Positions 1-9,546 of a stretch of DNA of 64,000 nt are shown here, one piece after another. The notes below the pieces were generated by a model that saw only the letters and a program-made list of their open reading frames with translations, was not told the DNA's origin and did not search any database. Source of the DNA: Chrysogorgia sp. JL179-B06 (lineage: Eukaryota; Cnidaria; Anthozoa; Scleralcyonacea; Chrysogorgiidae); NCBI GenBank assembly GCA_035772405.1, contig JAYKKM010000079.1, positions 313,001 to 377,000 on the forward strand, in the 5' to 3' direction. The translations under genes and the position numbers were made by a program. Position 1 is the first letter of the stretch. Each line of letters starts with the position of its first letter.

Positions 1-392
1 GCCCCCTTTTTATTAACTATGAATAACTATGACACCTATGTTATGTATTTACACTCGGTAATTCCAAATCTGTTTTCAGAATTGAAAACGGTTAAATATT
101 GACCAAGATATTGTTCAAAATATACGACGAAACCGCCTTTCGCAATTTGTTAATTACAAATACACAGCGTACGAGATCTGGGGACCATGAGTGTGGTAAG
201 ACCAATGGTTGACATAGCATTGGAGTAAGATTTTCCAGGAGATACAATCAATAACGCACGCTTTTGGATGCGTTCTGTGTCATCAGGCTTAGATATTGTG
301 GAAGTGGAAGACGGGGATGCATATTCTACGATAGGTCTAATGCAAGTGCAATAGAATTGCACCAAGTCTTCAATGGGTAGGTACGTTGGCAC
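1..392 (-). mobile_element. LINE reverse-transcriptase 3' fragment
   Basis: On the minus strand an 80-codon open stretch (392 to 150) reads DLVQFYCTCIRPIVEYASP, then ERIQKRALLIVSPGKSY and IGLTTL. This is the usual segment just after the polymerase domain of cnidarian and echinoderm non-LTR retrotransposon ORF2 proteins (known families, recognised from memory). The reading then breaks (frameshift near SRTLCICN) and continues in another frame toward position 60, ending in an AT-rich tail. It is a dead 5'-truncated copy that also runs off the window. Its tail contains the sequence that is interrupted by a MITE in the related copy at 1254-1852. Confidence 0.75.
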
Positions 393-1253
393 GCTTCAAT
401 TGTCGTAAGCAATACATTCTTTTCGAGGCTTTTTTGATAACAGATTCAGTGCTTCCACTTTCATAAAACTGGATTTCCTGTTATAATAATATAATAAGGA
501 TGAACCTTATTTATTGCAATATTTCCTGCCAGAAATTGCAAGATTTCCTGGCAAATTTCCTGGCATTTCCTATTAAAATATGACTTAAAAATCTCAGCAA
601 ACAGTGTCTTTATTCTTGAGATTTTCGTCGTTTTCGAACATTTGTCATTTTTTTTAACAATTTTTTTTTCAACCGCTGCCCATTTGAGTTGAGCCTGCGA
701 GCAATTCCCGAGCAATTTCCGAATCGTACCGAGCGATTTCCGAAGTTGATGCGATTTGCGAAGGCCAAGTTTGAAAACTCTATGATATTTTACTAGTTAC
801 TACGCCACACATAGACTATTTTAAAGCCCCAATGGTTGGAATCCCAGAATTTCCTGCCATTATCCTGGCAATTCTTTATATTTCCTGCCAATTTCTTTGC
901 AAAAAGGATTTCCTGCCATTTTTCCTGCCAGAGCCCAATATTTCCTTTTGCCAGGAAATTTCCTGGCAAGTGGAAGCTATGAACAGATTCCACGTATTTT
1001 GAGTTATCCCTTTTAGTCTTGTCCGTATGGAATAGTGTTACGCGGAAATTCCCGCTAGTCCCTAGTTAGCCCCTCCCACTTTACCACCTTGTGTGTCCAA
1101 GAAAGGATTCATTAAATTCTTTTAAATATGCACTTAGCCGCGAGGAGATCTTTTTTAGAAATAGCGTAGAAATATTGATCTAGACTAAATTATAGTAGTT
1201 GGGTAGTTAACGAATTTGCTATGATATTTTAAATATTTTTATATACTTCGAAA
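393..1253. repeat. Degenerate TTTCCTGSCA repeats in an AT-rich spacer
   Basis: No gene is seen here. Between about 515 and 975 the motif TTTCCTGGCA/TTTCCTGCCA recurs a dozen or more times with irregular spacing. Near 945-970 it also occurs in inverted orientation (GCCAGGAAATTTCCTGGC). It looks like a decayed minisatellite. The stretch from 976 to 1253 holds nothing I can recognise. Confidence 0.5.
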
Positions 1254-1852
1254 TTAATCGGCAATCAGGCGGCGGCTTCGTCGTATACTTTGAACGTTAT
1301 CTCGGTTAATATTTAAAGTGCTCCTAACCTCAACATTTTTTATTGTCTTATTTGGAATAACTTTTAAAATGATAAAGTAACTTCTTTTGAAGATTTTTAC
1401 TTCTTCGCTTTCTTTGTGAGATATATCAGTTTGTTGATATGCAAATATCTGGAATTTCGTCACACATGCATAATGAGTTATCAGAGAATGTTATATATCT
1501 TTGCGTTCATGAAATAAAAACACTAAAGTGTGAATAACACGTGTGTGCGTTTCTCCCACAACACCAAACTTCTTGATTTTAAAGGATTTTGTTCTGAATG
1601 AAAGAGATATACACATTTCTCCAATAAGTCATTATGCATGTGTGACGAAATTCCAGACATTTGCATATCAAACAAACTGATATATCTCAAAAAGAAAGCG
1701 AAGAAACGAAAATCTTCAAAAGAAGTTACTTTATCATTTTAAAAGTTATTCCAAACAAGACAATAAAACATTTTGAGGTTATAGGCACTTTAACCGTTTT
1801 CATTTTGAAAACAGATTTGGAATAAGCGAGTCTAAATACATAATATATATTA
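1254..1852 (+). mobile_element. LINE 3' end, interrupted by a MITE
   Basis: Positions 1266-1312 plus 1794-1850 together match the minus-strand LINE tail at about 50-145: the same order of TTCGTCGTATA, TTTGAACRWTATCT, GGTYAATATTTAA, CCGTTTTCA and GAAAACAGATTTGGAAT. In this copy the tail is split exactly at TTAA by the 473-bp palindromic element at 1317-1789. No open frame survives. Confidence 0.7.
1317..1789. mobile_element. Palindromic MITE, TTAA target (copy A)
   Basis: The element begins AGTGCTCCTAACCTCAA and ends as the inverted counterpart TTGAGGTTATAGGCACT. Both sides carry TTAA (1313-1316 and 1790-1793). The arms are about 170 bp (motifs TTGTCTTATTTGGAA, GATATATCAGTTTG, GAATTTCGTCACACATGCATAATG) around a unique centre of about 130 bp. 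It has no coding capacity. Two further copies lie at 10313-10777 and 46627-47117. TTAA duplication is known for piggyBac and Kolobok families; which superfamily this is cannot be told without a transposase. Confidence 0.85.
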
Positions 1853-1964
1853 CGCAAACGTGCGTACCCTTCATAAAAACGAGTTTATGTAATTCTTCAG
1901 ATCAAAAATCCGCCATTGACCACGTTGTCCTTTTATTTTTAATATTTTTTTTATCAGATCAGCA

Positions 1965-2824
1965 ATGGGCGCACGAAAAAATAAAGATCTCTCCATTAAC
2001 GATCTTCATCCATCAACTAGACAAGCGATTTTCAAAAAATTCAACATAGAAATGTCGATCGGTGGTGATTACAAGACCTTTGCAGGATGGCTTAACATGC
2101 CAAATGATGACATAACAACAATTTCGCAAATGGAAAAAAATCCCACAGAAGCAGTATTCAAATGGTGGGAGCATAAGGATGACGCCACTGTAGAAAATCT
2201 ACGAAAGATACTTAATAAAATGGAAAGACACGATATTATACGCATTTTAGACAAGGACCCTTATGTGCAAGGTCGTAGTAAGTATATGGATTGTTTAAAC
2301 AAATTTATAATTGATTTCTTTCTTTGCTGGAATGAAAATGTTATTTCTCGAATACAACAGCAGATACCGTATGACTATTAACATTTCTAAACATTATACT
2401 TGCCTTTTATTTTATTTAAAAACATTTTTTTGACTACAGTTCATCTTTAAAATGATATATTTCTAGAACCGGACGCAATTGGCCGTGTAGCAGCTACTGA
2501 AACAAGTAGAGATGAAGTCGACAGCAACAGAAAACCAAGTAAGGTTAAGTATATTAACGTATCCGTAAAAGATGGGATGTGGGAAAACCACATTGCTCTA
2601 AAACACATATATCATCAAGAATCTTACGTCATAATCCACTCAGTGCTGTATAAAACAGTTTTTAAAGACTAACAACCAGATGAGCAGTGTCTAAGTCAAA
2701 CAGCAATCGCGTACAGCTGATGACCTAGCACATCCAATATATATATATATATAAAGGACAATCTATAGATACGTGTTTCGCTGTTCCACAGCTCATCAGT
2801 GTAGCTTGGTAGCAGTGTAGCTTG

Positions 2825-2855
<31 letters not shown>

Positions 2856-4004
2856 CCTGACGAGTGTGGCAAGCTTCGCACTCGCCATATATACGAAACA
2901 AATTTGTTGTGAATAAAGTTCTTATGAAGTAACTCAAACTTGTGTTTTCATGTTATATATATATATATATTACTTTACTTTCTTATAAGGCGCACACGAT
3001 CGCCGGCCTCCATCTATAGTCGTGAAAGAACTTGAAGATATGGAACCAGTCAAAATTGAGTGGCATAAAGCTATCCATAACCCTATTGACGTCCTTCTCA
3101 TGGTTGTTAATGACAACGAGTTTCGCGTCTTCTATGGCATTTTACCTGAACCAAAGGTAGCGGATTCTGGAACAGCCCTGGGTGAGGTATACTTCGCAAC
3201 AATTGAAGAAAATAGAGTGGCGTTGGTTAGATCTGGAATGGGGGCTGGTGGGAAGACTGGCGCTCAAGCGACAGCTATGGAAGCGATAAATCTGCTGAAA
3301 CCGGAAGGAATTATTTGTGGTGGGGTTTGTTTCGGAATGAAAGACGACGAACAGAAATTGGCTGATGTTCTGGTTTCAAAAAAGTTGGGTACGTATGCAC
3401 CAGTTCGAGTTAATAGCGATGGTGATGAAGATAGTCGTGGAGTGGTTCACGAGTGCGACGCACGATTGATTAGATTATTCAGCAATACAACGGGATGGAA
3501 AGGTGCAAAAACAATAGATATAAGCCTGAAGCCAAAGGTTAAGCCAAAGGTTCATAGCGGTCTTATCATCAGTGGCCCACAACTCGTTAACAACAAAAAT
3601 CGTAAAGACCAACTGAAAAGTATGTATCCTGAAGCACTCGGAGGAGAAATGGAAGGCGAGGGTAAGTAGACAGTTTTGTTTACGCGCTTTTATAGAAAGT
3701 CTCGCAAAGAGACATTTAAAAAAAAGTTTTTGGACAGCACACAGCAATAACGTTTTTGTGCCAAACGAATTCATACCGAAAAAAAATTATCGAATTTTTT
3801 TTAAATATTTGTACAGGACTGTATAACATTTGCGAGCAATTCAACGTTCCTTGGATAGTGTGCAAGGCCATTTGTGATTGGGCAGACGGTACGAAGGATG
3901 ATGAGTGGCAACTTTATGCTGCGGCCGTAGCAGCATCATTTGTTGAACATGTTTTAAGAAAAAACTATGTTCCAGGAAGAAAAAAACGAAAATCTCGTGA
4001 GTAA
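1965..4004 (+). CDS. Death-domain/purine-nucleosidase fusion protein (4 exons)
   Basis: Exons are 1965-2277, 2467-2538, 2990-3661 and 3817-4004. All introns are GT-AG, every join keeps phase, and the total is 414 codons plus stop. Residues about 10-100 form a Death domain of the MyD88/IRAK sort (STRQAIFKKFN..., NPTEAVFKWWEHKDDATVENLRKIL, LNKMERHDIIRIL). A short polar linker follows. Residues about 150-405 are an MTAN/PNP-superfamily nucleosidase: glycine motif RSGMGAGG (209-216), EGIICGGVCFG (234-244), the EMEGEG motif (348-353) that binds ribose in this family, and ICDWAD (371-376) with the presumed catalytic Asp373. The end is a basic KKRKSRE tail. Related nucleosidase domains act as immune effectors, including ATP-cleaving ones in bacteria with homologues in corals. 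By inference this protein would be recruited by Death-Death contacts and then cleave a nucleotide or nucleoside. The ATG lies 7 nt after a TTTTTTTATCAG acceptor-like site, so a 5' UTR intron is possible. The last codons also contain a good donor (C|GTGAGT at 3997), so further exons cannot be excluded. Confidence 0.85.
2690..2989 (-). repeat. TA-rich hammerhead-bearing repeat in intron 2 of the Death-nucleosidase gene
   Basis: This intronic segment holds three (TA)n runs (about 2738-2753, 2825-2852 and 2954-2970) around a block related to the sequence at about 49140-49215. The shared block includes the hammerhead-like motif described separately. The context, a TA microsatellite on each side and a CAAGCTACACTG motif present twice, suggests one unit of a small retroelement. 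Confidence 0.55.
2759..2808 (-). ncRNA. Hammerhead ribozyme, type I-like (copy 1)
   Basis: Read on the minus strand: helix I 5' strand CAAGCTACA (2808-2800), core CTGATGA (2799-2793), stem II GCTGT with loop GGA and ACAGC (a perfect 5-bp stem), core GAAA, a very short helix III region (ACACGTAT), then the cleavage triplet ending in UC, then helix I 3' strand TATAGATTG (2767-2759), which pairs with the 5' strand at 7 of 9 positions. All invariant core nucleotides of a hammerhead are present. The tiny self-complementary helix III resembles the minimal, probably dimer-acting hammerheads known in metazoan retrozymes and Penelope-like elements. Confidence 0.7.
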
Positions 4005-4227
4005 AGTGTTGGCGAACCGTTTCTGAATCAAAGATTAATTTGTTAAAATATAAATGAGATTTTAATTTACTCCGGTGCATGCGAGATAGGTCGTCCGAAA
4101 ATAAAAGGCAGAAACTATGACACAAATTTAACGAGAAAACTCTTATAGAACAGTAATATAACGAATTTCTGTGCTCAATCGTTATTGACATTGTAAAATC
4201 GACCTTTCTGTTTTTATTATTAGCCGA

Positions 4228-5140
4228 ATAGGATATTCTGCGAGTGTGGAAATTCTCTAAGATCCAACCGAGACCTACGGAGCCCCAGAGGTGCCATAAT
4301 AAAACATATAGTTTTTTCAAAAAAACACAAACATTTTTTGAAAAAAAAAACTTTTTTGAAAATTAAAATACAAACATTTTTTTTGAAAAAACACAAACAT
4401 TTTTTTTTGAAAAACACAAACTTTTTCTGTGAGAAAAACACAAACTTTTTATGTGAGAAAAACATAAACTTTTTATGTGAGAAAAACAAACTTTTTATGT
4501 GAGAAAAACACAAACTTTTTCGGATCACGGGCTCACTTCATGGACGCCTCACTGCTGCAAGCTTGTTACAAGCTTGTTGGAATATCTGACGCCAGTCAGA
4601 AATCAACGCATACGTTGTTATCAGATGTCGTGACAGGCGCAAGCTGTTTGCAGACTTGTAATGTTACAACAGATACGCAACAACTATCGCTGACAAGGTT
4701 GTGATAACAACGTATGCGTTGTTATCAATTTGATAACAACGTATGCGTTGATTTCTGACAGGCGTCAAATTCCAACAAGCTTGTAACAAGCCTGCAGCAG
4801 ACTTGTTATATCTGCTACGAAATTGGCCGTGTACATGAAGCACAGCCAAGTGTCCATGAAGTGAGCCCGCGATCCGAAAAAGTTTATGTTTTTCTCACAG
4901 AAAAAGTTTGTGTTTTTCAAAAAAAAATGTTTGTGTTTTTCAAAAAAATGTTTGTGTTTTTTTAAAAAAGTATGTGTTTTATTATGGCACCTCCGGGGGC
5001 TCCGTAGAGACCAGTTGCGAAAAATGCAACTCCAAGCTCTTCGGTGAGAATTGAACTAACGCCTCCACGAATGTAGTGCGGTGCTCTGACAACTGAGCCA
5101 CATAGGCCATTGCTGAGAGCGAGTCATGAGTTCTAGTATA
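4228..5140 (-). mobile_element. Diverged tRNA-headed SINE, split by a foldback element
   Basis: Positions 4228-4274 match the tail of the SINE family (compare 7448-7498: CGAGTGTTGGAATACATACATTTTAAGACCAAACCGGGACC). Positions 5008-5140 continue with CAGTTGCGAAAAATGCAAC and an antisense tRNA-like head carrying box-B-like (GAGAATTGAACTAAC) and box-A-like (CTGACAACTGAGCCACATA) remnants. The two parts join exactly if the 733-bp foldback at 4275-5007 and one AGAC are removed. Confidence 0.7.
4275..5007. mobile_element. 733-bp foldback element with A-rich subterminal repeats
   Basis: The ends CTACGGAGCCCCAGAGGTGCC and GGCACCTCCGGGGGCTCCGTAG are inverted copies. Inside each end lie repeats of the type TTTTTGTGAGAAAAACACAAAC, then inverted TTCGGATCACGGGCTCACTTCATGGAC / GTCCATGAAGTGAGCCCGCGATCCGAA, and a centre with several shorter inversions around AACGCATACGTTGTTATC. 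AGAC flanks both sides (4271-4274 and 5008-5011), consistent with a 4-bp target duplication. No protein is encoded. Confidence 0.8.
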
Positions 5141-5149
5141 TAATAATAA

Positions 5150-5400
5150 ATAATACATTTATATATAGCGCCATATACAATAATGCCCTATGGCGCTTCA
5201 CAATCTCAATATATAAAATATATATACAACCAAAATTAAGCTAAATTACTTAGAAATGTGTAACAAAATAAGCACTAATAAGTTATTTTAAAAAGGTAAG
5301 TCTTTAAACGAGATTTAAAAACAGAAACTGAGTCACTTCGCCATATTTCTAAAGGGAGACTGTTCCAAAGTTTTGGAGCAGCTACCAGTACTACCGAAAA
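5150..5400 (-). mobile_element. LINE 3' end fragment
   Basis: The minus strand from about 5420 to 5280 reads RADRMFSVVLVAAPKLWNSL and then PLEIWRSDSVSVFKSRLKTY, the conserved last residues of CR1/L2/Rex-like LINE ORF2 proteins. It is followed by a 3' UTR containing the short hairpin TAGCGCCATATAC...CTATGGCGCTTCACAA near 5165-5203. It is 5' truncated. Confidence 0.75.
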
Positions 5401-5419
5401 CATTCTATCCGCACGATAA

Positions 5420-6560
5420 TATCAATCTATCACCATAATATATCACACATTGTTGATGGTAATACCCCGGTGAACATTTATACGGTATATACGTTATCCA
5501 CCTCAGGCCAGGTTTACACTAGTACGGTACGGTAAGTGATCCGTTAAAAAATCAAGACGTTTCTTTGTTGTATTTACACTGTACCTGCCTCCTAATCCGG
5601 AGTGGTTTGCCGTTAAATCTTGCATGTCCAATAATTGTTAATTGTCGTGATCTTGTTTTTTTTAAAGGTGACCAAGATGACCAAGTATCACCGCCTGCTA
5701 AACATAGCAAGACAGATTGAAGACGCTCTATATAGGATTATTCATACATGAAGTTGTCAAATTCTTAGATTTAAACCTTTCAACGTTCGAACTATTTTAA
5801 TCATGTAGTTTTTATATGTAAAATTAGATAGATTAAAAAAATGGTAAATTGCCTCAAGCTTGTCGTTTTTTAAAAGAAATATCATGAAAGGTGTATTGTG
5901 TATTAGCATAAAGATGTATATATATACTTTAACTGCACCATGATTTAATGCAAACACTGTTCCAACAATATGGTTTTCGTATTGATTTTCATCATTAGAT
6001 TGATAGTATTGTAAGTGTTTTTCGTATCAATGTGCAACAAACTTGAAAGTTTTTCAAACTTTCAAACTTCAACCTCCGCCATGGAATGTTGTGTCCCAGA
6101 TTACTTTAGTCTGACATTTCTTGGAATATCCGCCTGTCCAAGATGCTTCGCAATACTTCTTGGGCCAGGAATGCTATATGGCAGCAGACCTAAAAGTTGT
6201 AAATTTAACATAAACGTGTTCTGTTGCGAAAGGTTTGTGTACTGCCAAACTCGGCATAGACGAGTCTTGCGCATTCGGCACTGATATATCGTCCCCCCAC
6301 TTCCAGAAAGCAAATAACGCCCTTGGACCGTACAGTACATGACCAGCTTTTCAACGAGGCTTCTTGTCAATAAAAGCTTGTCAATTTGCGTGGCGTACAC
6401 ACGAGAAAGTTAAACTTGCCACAAGGAAAACTTATAACCTCAAAAAGCAGCACATTATACTAACCACAGTCCTTTGCTGTCTGAATTGCCTTGATTAGGT
6501 TTTCTTGCTGAACTCTGCAAACGCCTGGAAGAATACATTGAGCTATCAATATATATATAT
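5420..6560. other. Intergenic, no recognisable gene
   Basis: Apart from the LINE edge at the left and a (TA)n run at about 6549-6562, I see no conserved protein, RNA gene or clear repeat here. Short open stretches occur in both strands but resemble nothing known. Confidence 0.4.
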
Positions 6561-6561
6561 A

Positions 6562-7537
6562 TAGGTAATATTTGGCATTTCACTCGATCAAACTACATGT
6601 TGAAAGGATTTATGGTGAAGGAAAATTTCGAGTGTTGGAATACATACATTTTAAGACCAAACCGGGACCAGTTGCGAAAAATGCAACTTAGCGGCCTTCC
6701 GGTAGGAATTGAACCCGCGACCCTGCGATTGCTAGTGCAGCGCTCTGACCACTGAGCTACGGAAGCCGTTGCCGAGAGCCTAGTCACGAGTTCTGTATAT
6801 ATGGTGGTAATGCCGGGATAAGATTCTGGGTATATTATAGGTAATATTTGGCATTTCACTCGATCAAACTACATGTTGAAAGGATTTATGGTGAAGGAAA
6901 ATTTCGAGTGTTGGAATACATACATTTTAAGACCAAACCGGGACCAGTTGCGAAAAATGCAACTTAGCGGCCTTCCGGTAGGAATTGAACCCGCGACCCT
7001 GCGATTGCTAGTGCAGCGCTCTGACCACTGAGCTACGGAAGCCGTTGCCGAGAGCCTAGTCACGAGTTCTGTATATATGGTGGTAATGCCGGGATAAGAT
7101 TCTGGGTATATTATAGGTAATATTTGGCATTTCACTCGATCAAACTACATGTTGAAAGGATTTATGGTGAAGGAAAATTTCGAGTGTTGGAATACATACA
7201 TTTTAAGACCAAACCGGGACCAGTTGCGAAAAATGCAACTTAGCGGCCTTCCGGTAGGAATTGAACCCGCGACCCTGCGATTGCTAGTGCAGCGCTCTGA
7301 CCACTGAGCTACGGAAGCCGTTGCCGAGAGCCTAGTCACGAGTTCTGTATATATGGTGGTAATGCCGGGATAAGATTCTGGGTATATTATAGGTAATATT
7401 TGGCATTTCACTCGATCAAACTACATGTTGAAAGGATTTATGGTGAAGGAAAATTTCGAGTGTTGGAATACATACATTTTAAGACCAAACCGGGACCAGT
7501 TGCGAAAAATGCAACTTAGCGGCCTTCCGGTAGGAAT
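6562..7537 (-). mobile_element. Tandem array of a tRNA-headed SINE, 276-bp units
   Basis: Three complete 276-bp units start at about 6562, 6838 and 7114, and a truncated fourth follows. The three units appear to be identical over the 267-nt stretch I could compare through its translation, and the nucleotides look the same by eye. On the minus strand each has a tRNA-like head with box A (TAGCTCAGTGGTCAGAGC) and box B (GGGTTCAATTCC), then a body with CAGTTGCGAAAAATGCAAC, TCTTAAAATGTATGTATTCC and CGAAATTTTCCTTCACC. The head is degenerate as a tRNA, since its anticodon stem does not close well. The array is bounded by (TA)n on the left. Confidence 0.8.
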
Positions 7538-7700
7538 TCCGTAGCTCAGTGGTCGCGCTGCACTAGCAATCGCAGGGTCGCGGGTTCAATTCCTACCGGA
7601 AGGCCGCTAAGTTGCATTTTTCGCAACTGGTCCAGGTTTGGTCTTAAAATGTATGTATTCCAACACTCGAAATTTTCCTTCACCATAAATCCTTTCTATA
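7538..7700 (+). mobile_element. Inverted SINE copy closing the tandem array
   Basis: This is the same SINE in the opposite orientation, joined to the truncated fourth unit inside the tRNA head (GGAATTCC|GTAGCTCAG near 7537). The two form a near-perfect hairpin of about 110 bp per arm plus the unpaired tRNA part. The copy lacks CAGA in box A (GGTCGCGC instead of GGTCAGAGCGC). It ends in a second (TA)n run at about 7697-7712. Confidence 0.8.
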
Positions 7701-7906
7701 TATATATATATACTGTATATATAGGCAAACCCGACAAACACTCTTTATTTGACTCTGACGATGACCGCCGCTGTCTAAATACCTGTTTTCGTAGCTTCAA
7801 ACACTTCACCAGTATGAGGAGATATGAATTGCGAAAGTAAATCAATGTCCTGTCCAGCGAAAAAGGAGAGAAGAGAAGTTAGCCACCGTACCTATTCTCT
7901 CAGACT

Positions 7907-8308
7907 CTCCGTCCGTCCGTCCGTCCGTCCGTCCGTCCTTCCTTCCTTCCTTCCTTCCTTCCTTCCTTCCTTCCTTCCTTCCTTCCTTCCTTCCTTCCTT
8001 CCTTCCTTCCTTCCTTCCTTCCTTCCTTCCTTCCTTCCTTCCTTCCGTCCGTCCGTCCGTCCGTCCGTCCGTCCTTCCTTCCTTCCTTCCTTCCGTCCTT
8101 CCGTCCTTCCTTCCTTCCTTCCGTCCTTCCTTCCTTCCGTCCGTCCGTCCTTCCTTCCTTCCTCCGTCCCTTCTTTCCTTCCTTCCTTCCGTCCCTCCAT
8201 CCGTCCCTCCCTCCTTCCGTCCGTCCTTCCCTCCCTCCTTCCTCCGTCTCTCCTTCCTTCCCTCCTTCTTTCCCTTCCTTCCTTCCTTCCTTTCCGTCCT
8301 TCCGTCCT
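7907..8308. repeat. (CCTT)n/(CCGT)n microsatellite
   Basis: About 400 bp of tetranucleotide repeat, with blocks of CCGT and CCTT and scattered CCCT variants. Long open frames here are only an effect of the repeat. The purine/pyrimidine strand asymmetry is complete, so triplex-type structures are conceivable. Confidence 0.95.
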
Positions 8309-9546
8309 TATTAAAATATTGATGAATAAACAAAAATCAACCTTGTAATCAAGTTCGTATCCACCAGCCAAGTAAAGTCGGCATATAGGGCAGGGATTAC
8401 CCGATACCACTTGCGACTCTCCACGTCCTCTCTATGAACAATTATAAAATTACATTTACTCTACGCACGCTGTGATTGGTCAACTTGCCAGTCTTGATCA
8501 AATGAGAATTAGCATTAATCATTGGCATTAAATCAAAAACATTATTTCCCCTTGCATAATTATTCAACTAGAAGGAGCACGTTAATGCTGTTTATACAAT
8601 ATAAAGTGTGTATAAAAAAACGAAATCGGTATAAAATTAATTAATATTGGCTCAGAGGTGTCTAAGGATTTCAAACTACTACAATATTGTAAGTTGTTTG
8701 AAAGGAATGTTAATTAATTTTATGATGGTTCCGTTTTTTTATACACACTGTAGAACCAAAACTCAGACAAACAAACCGAAATTGACTCTCAAGGGATTCC
8801 TAACGACTTTTTTTTTATTGTTTGGAATGCAAGAATTTATAGCAAGCTCAGACAAACATACATATCTGAATAATTTTATAACAATTATATAGAAAACATT
8901 TGCCCAGGTCTAAACCCCTGTGAAGTAATAAAAAACTCGCGAAGTTGGGAAAGCACTCGCTGCTGCGGCTCGTGCTTCATCCTAATATTCTCTTGTGTTT
9001 AACTCAGGTTTTGATGAAGCATTCAAAAGGCAAATGAGTAAACTGAGAAGATTTTCATCTGTAAAAGGCACAGTGTGTCAGTGCAACTATGAAATAAAGG
9101 CTGTTTTATTTTGTATACATCAACACCATTTGAAAATATAGTGTATCTCACTCACTAAAATTAGCCAAACAGGGATGGGAATAAAACAAAAATGGAAAAC
9201 TACTTACAATGCATTTTTTTCTTGTTCTCTATGTTAAAAAAATTAATTTTTACATGTGTTAATACATGTTTTGTTAACACAAGTTTTAAATACATGGATG
9301 GTTTAGTGTTACAAGATAGGTTAAAACAATTGGATTGTTCTGGACGATTGGGACATTATGTTACCACAGTGTTACATGCAAACATTGCAAAGAAACTAAC
9401 TCAGAATTACAGACTCGGTATGATACACAATGATGGTCAAAAAATATTTATAGGAAATTGTGTCTATCAAAATCATCCTTAAAGTTAAACATGAAAATTG
9501 ACTTGGGCAGGATTCGAATTACACAAGCATCGATCTTCTGCATTCT
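8309..9546. other. Intergenic, no recognisable gene
   Basis: AT-rich. The ATG-initiated stretch at 9192-9482 (96 codons, containing YMDGLVLQDRLKQLDCSGR) has some protein-like composition but no family I recognise, no splice context and no neighbours that support it, so it is not called. Confidence 0.35.

Noticed and set aside
2069..2254. Minus-strand frame opposite the Death-domain exon
   Set aside because: Antisense shadow of exon 1 of the Death-nucleosidase gene.
6015..6400. Overlapping frames of 89 and 99 codons on opposite strands
   Set aside because: Neither resembles a known protein, and both lack intron or promoter context.
6593..7411. Three identical 88-codon minus-strand frames containing VAQWSERCTSNRRVAGSIPTG
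   Set aside because: This is the familiar translation of a tRNA-like SINE head (box A/box B). Not a protein gene.
7824..8410. Long open frames on both strands (Pro/Ser/Phe/Leu-rich or Glu/Gly/Arg/Lys-rich)
   Set aside because: They coincide with the (CCTT)n/(CCGT)n microsatellite; periodic four-residue translation with no unique sequence.
9192..9482. 96-codon plus-strand frame
   Set aside because: Composition is somewhat protein-like but no family is recognised and no exon partners are visible.
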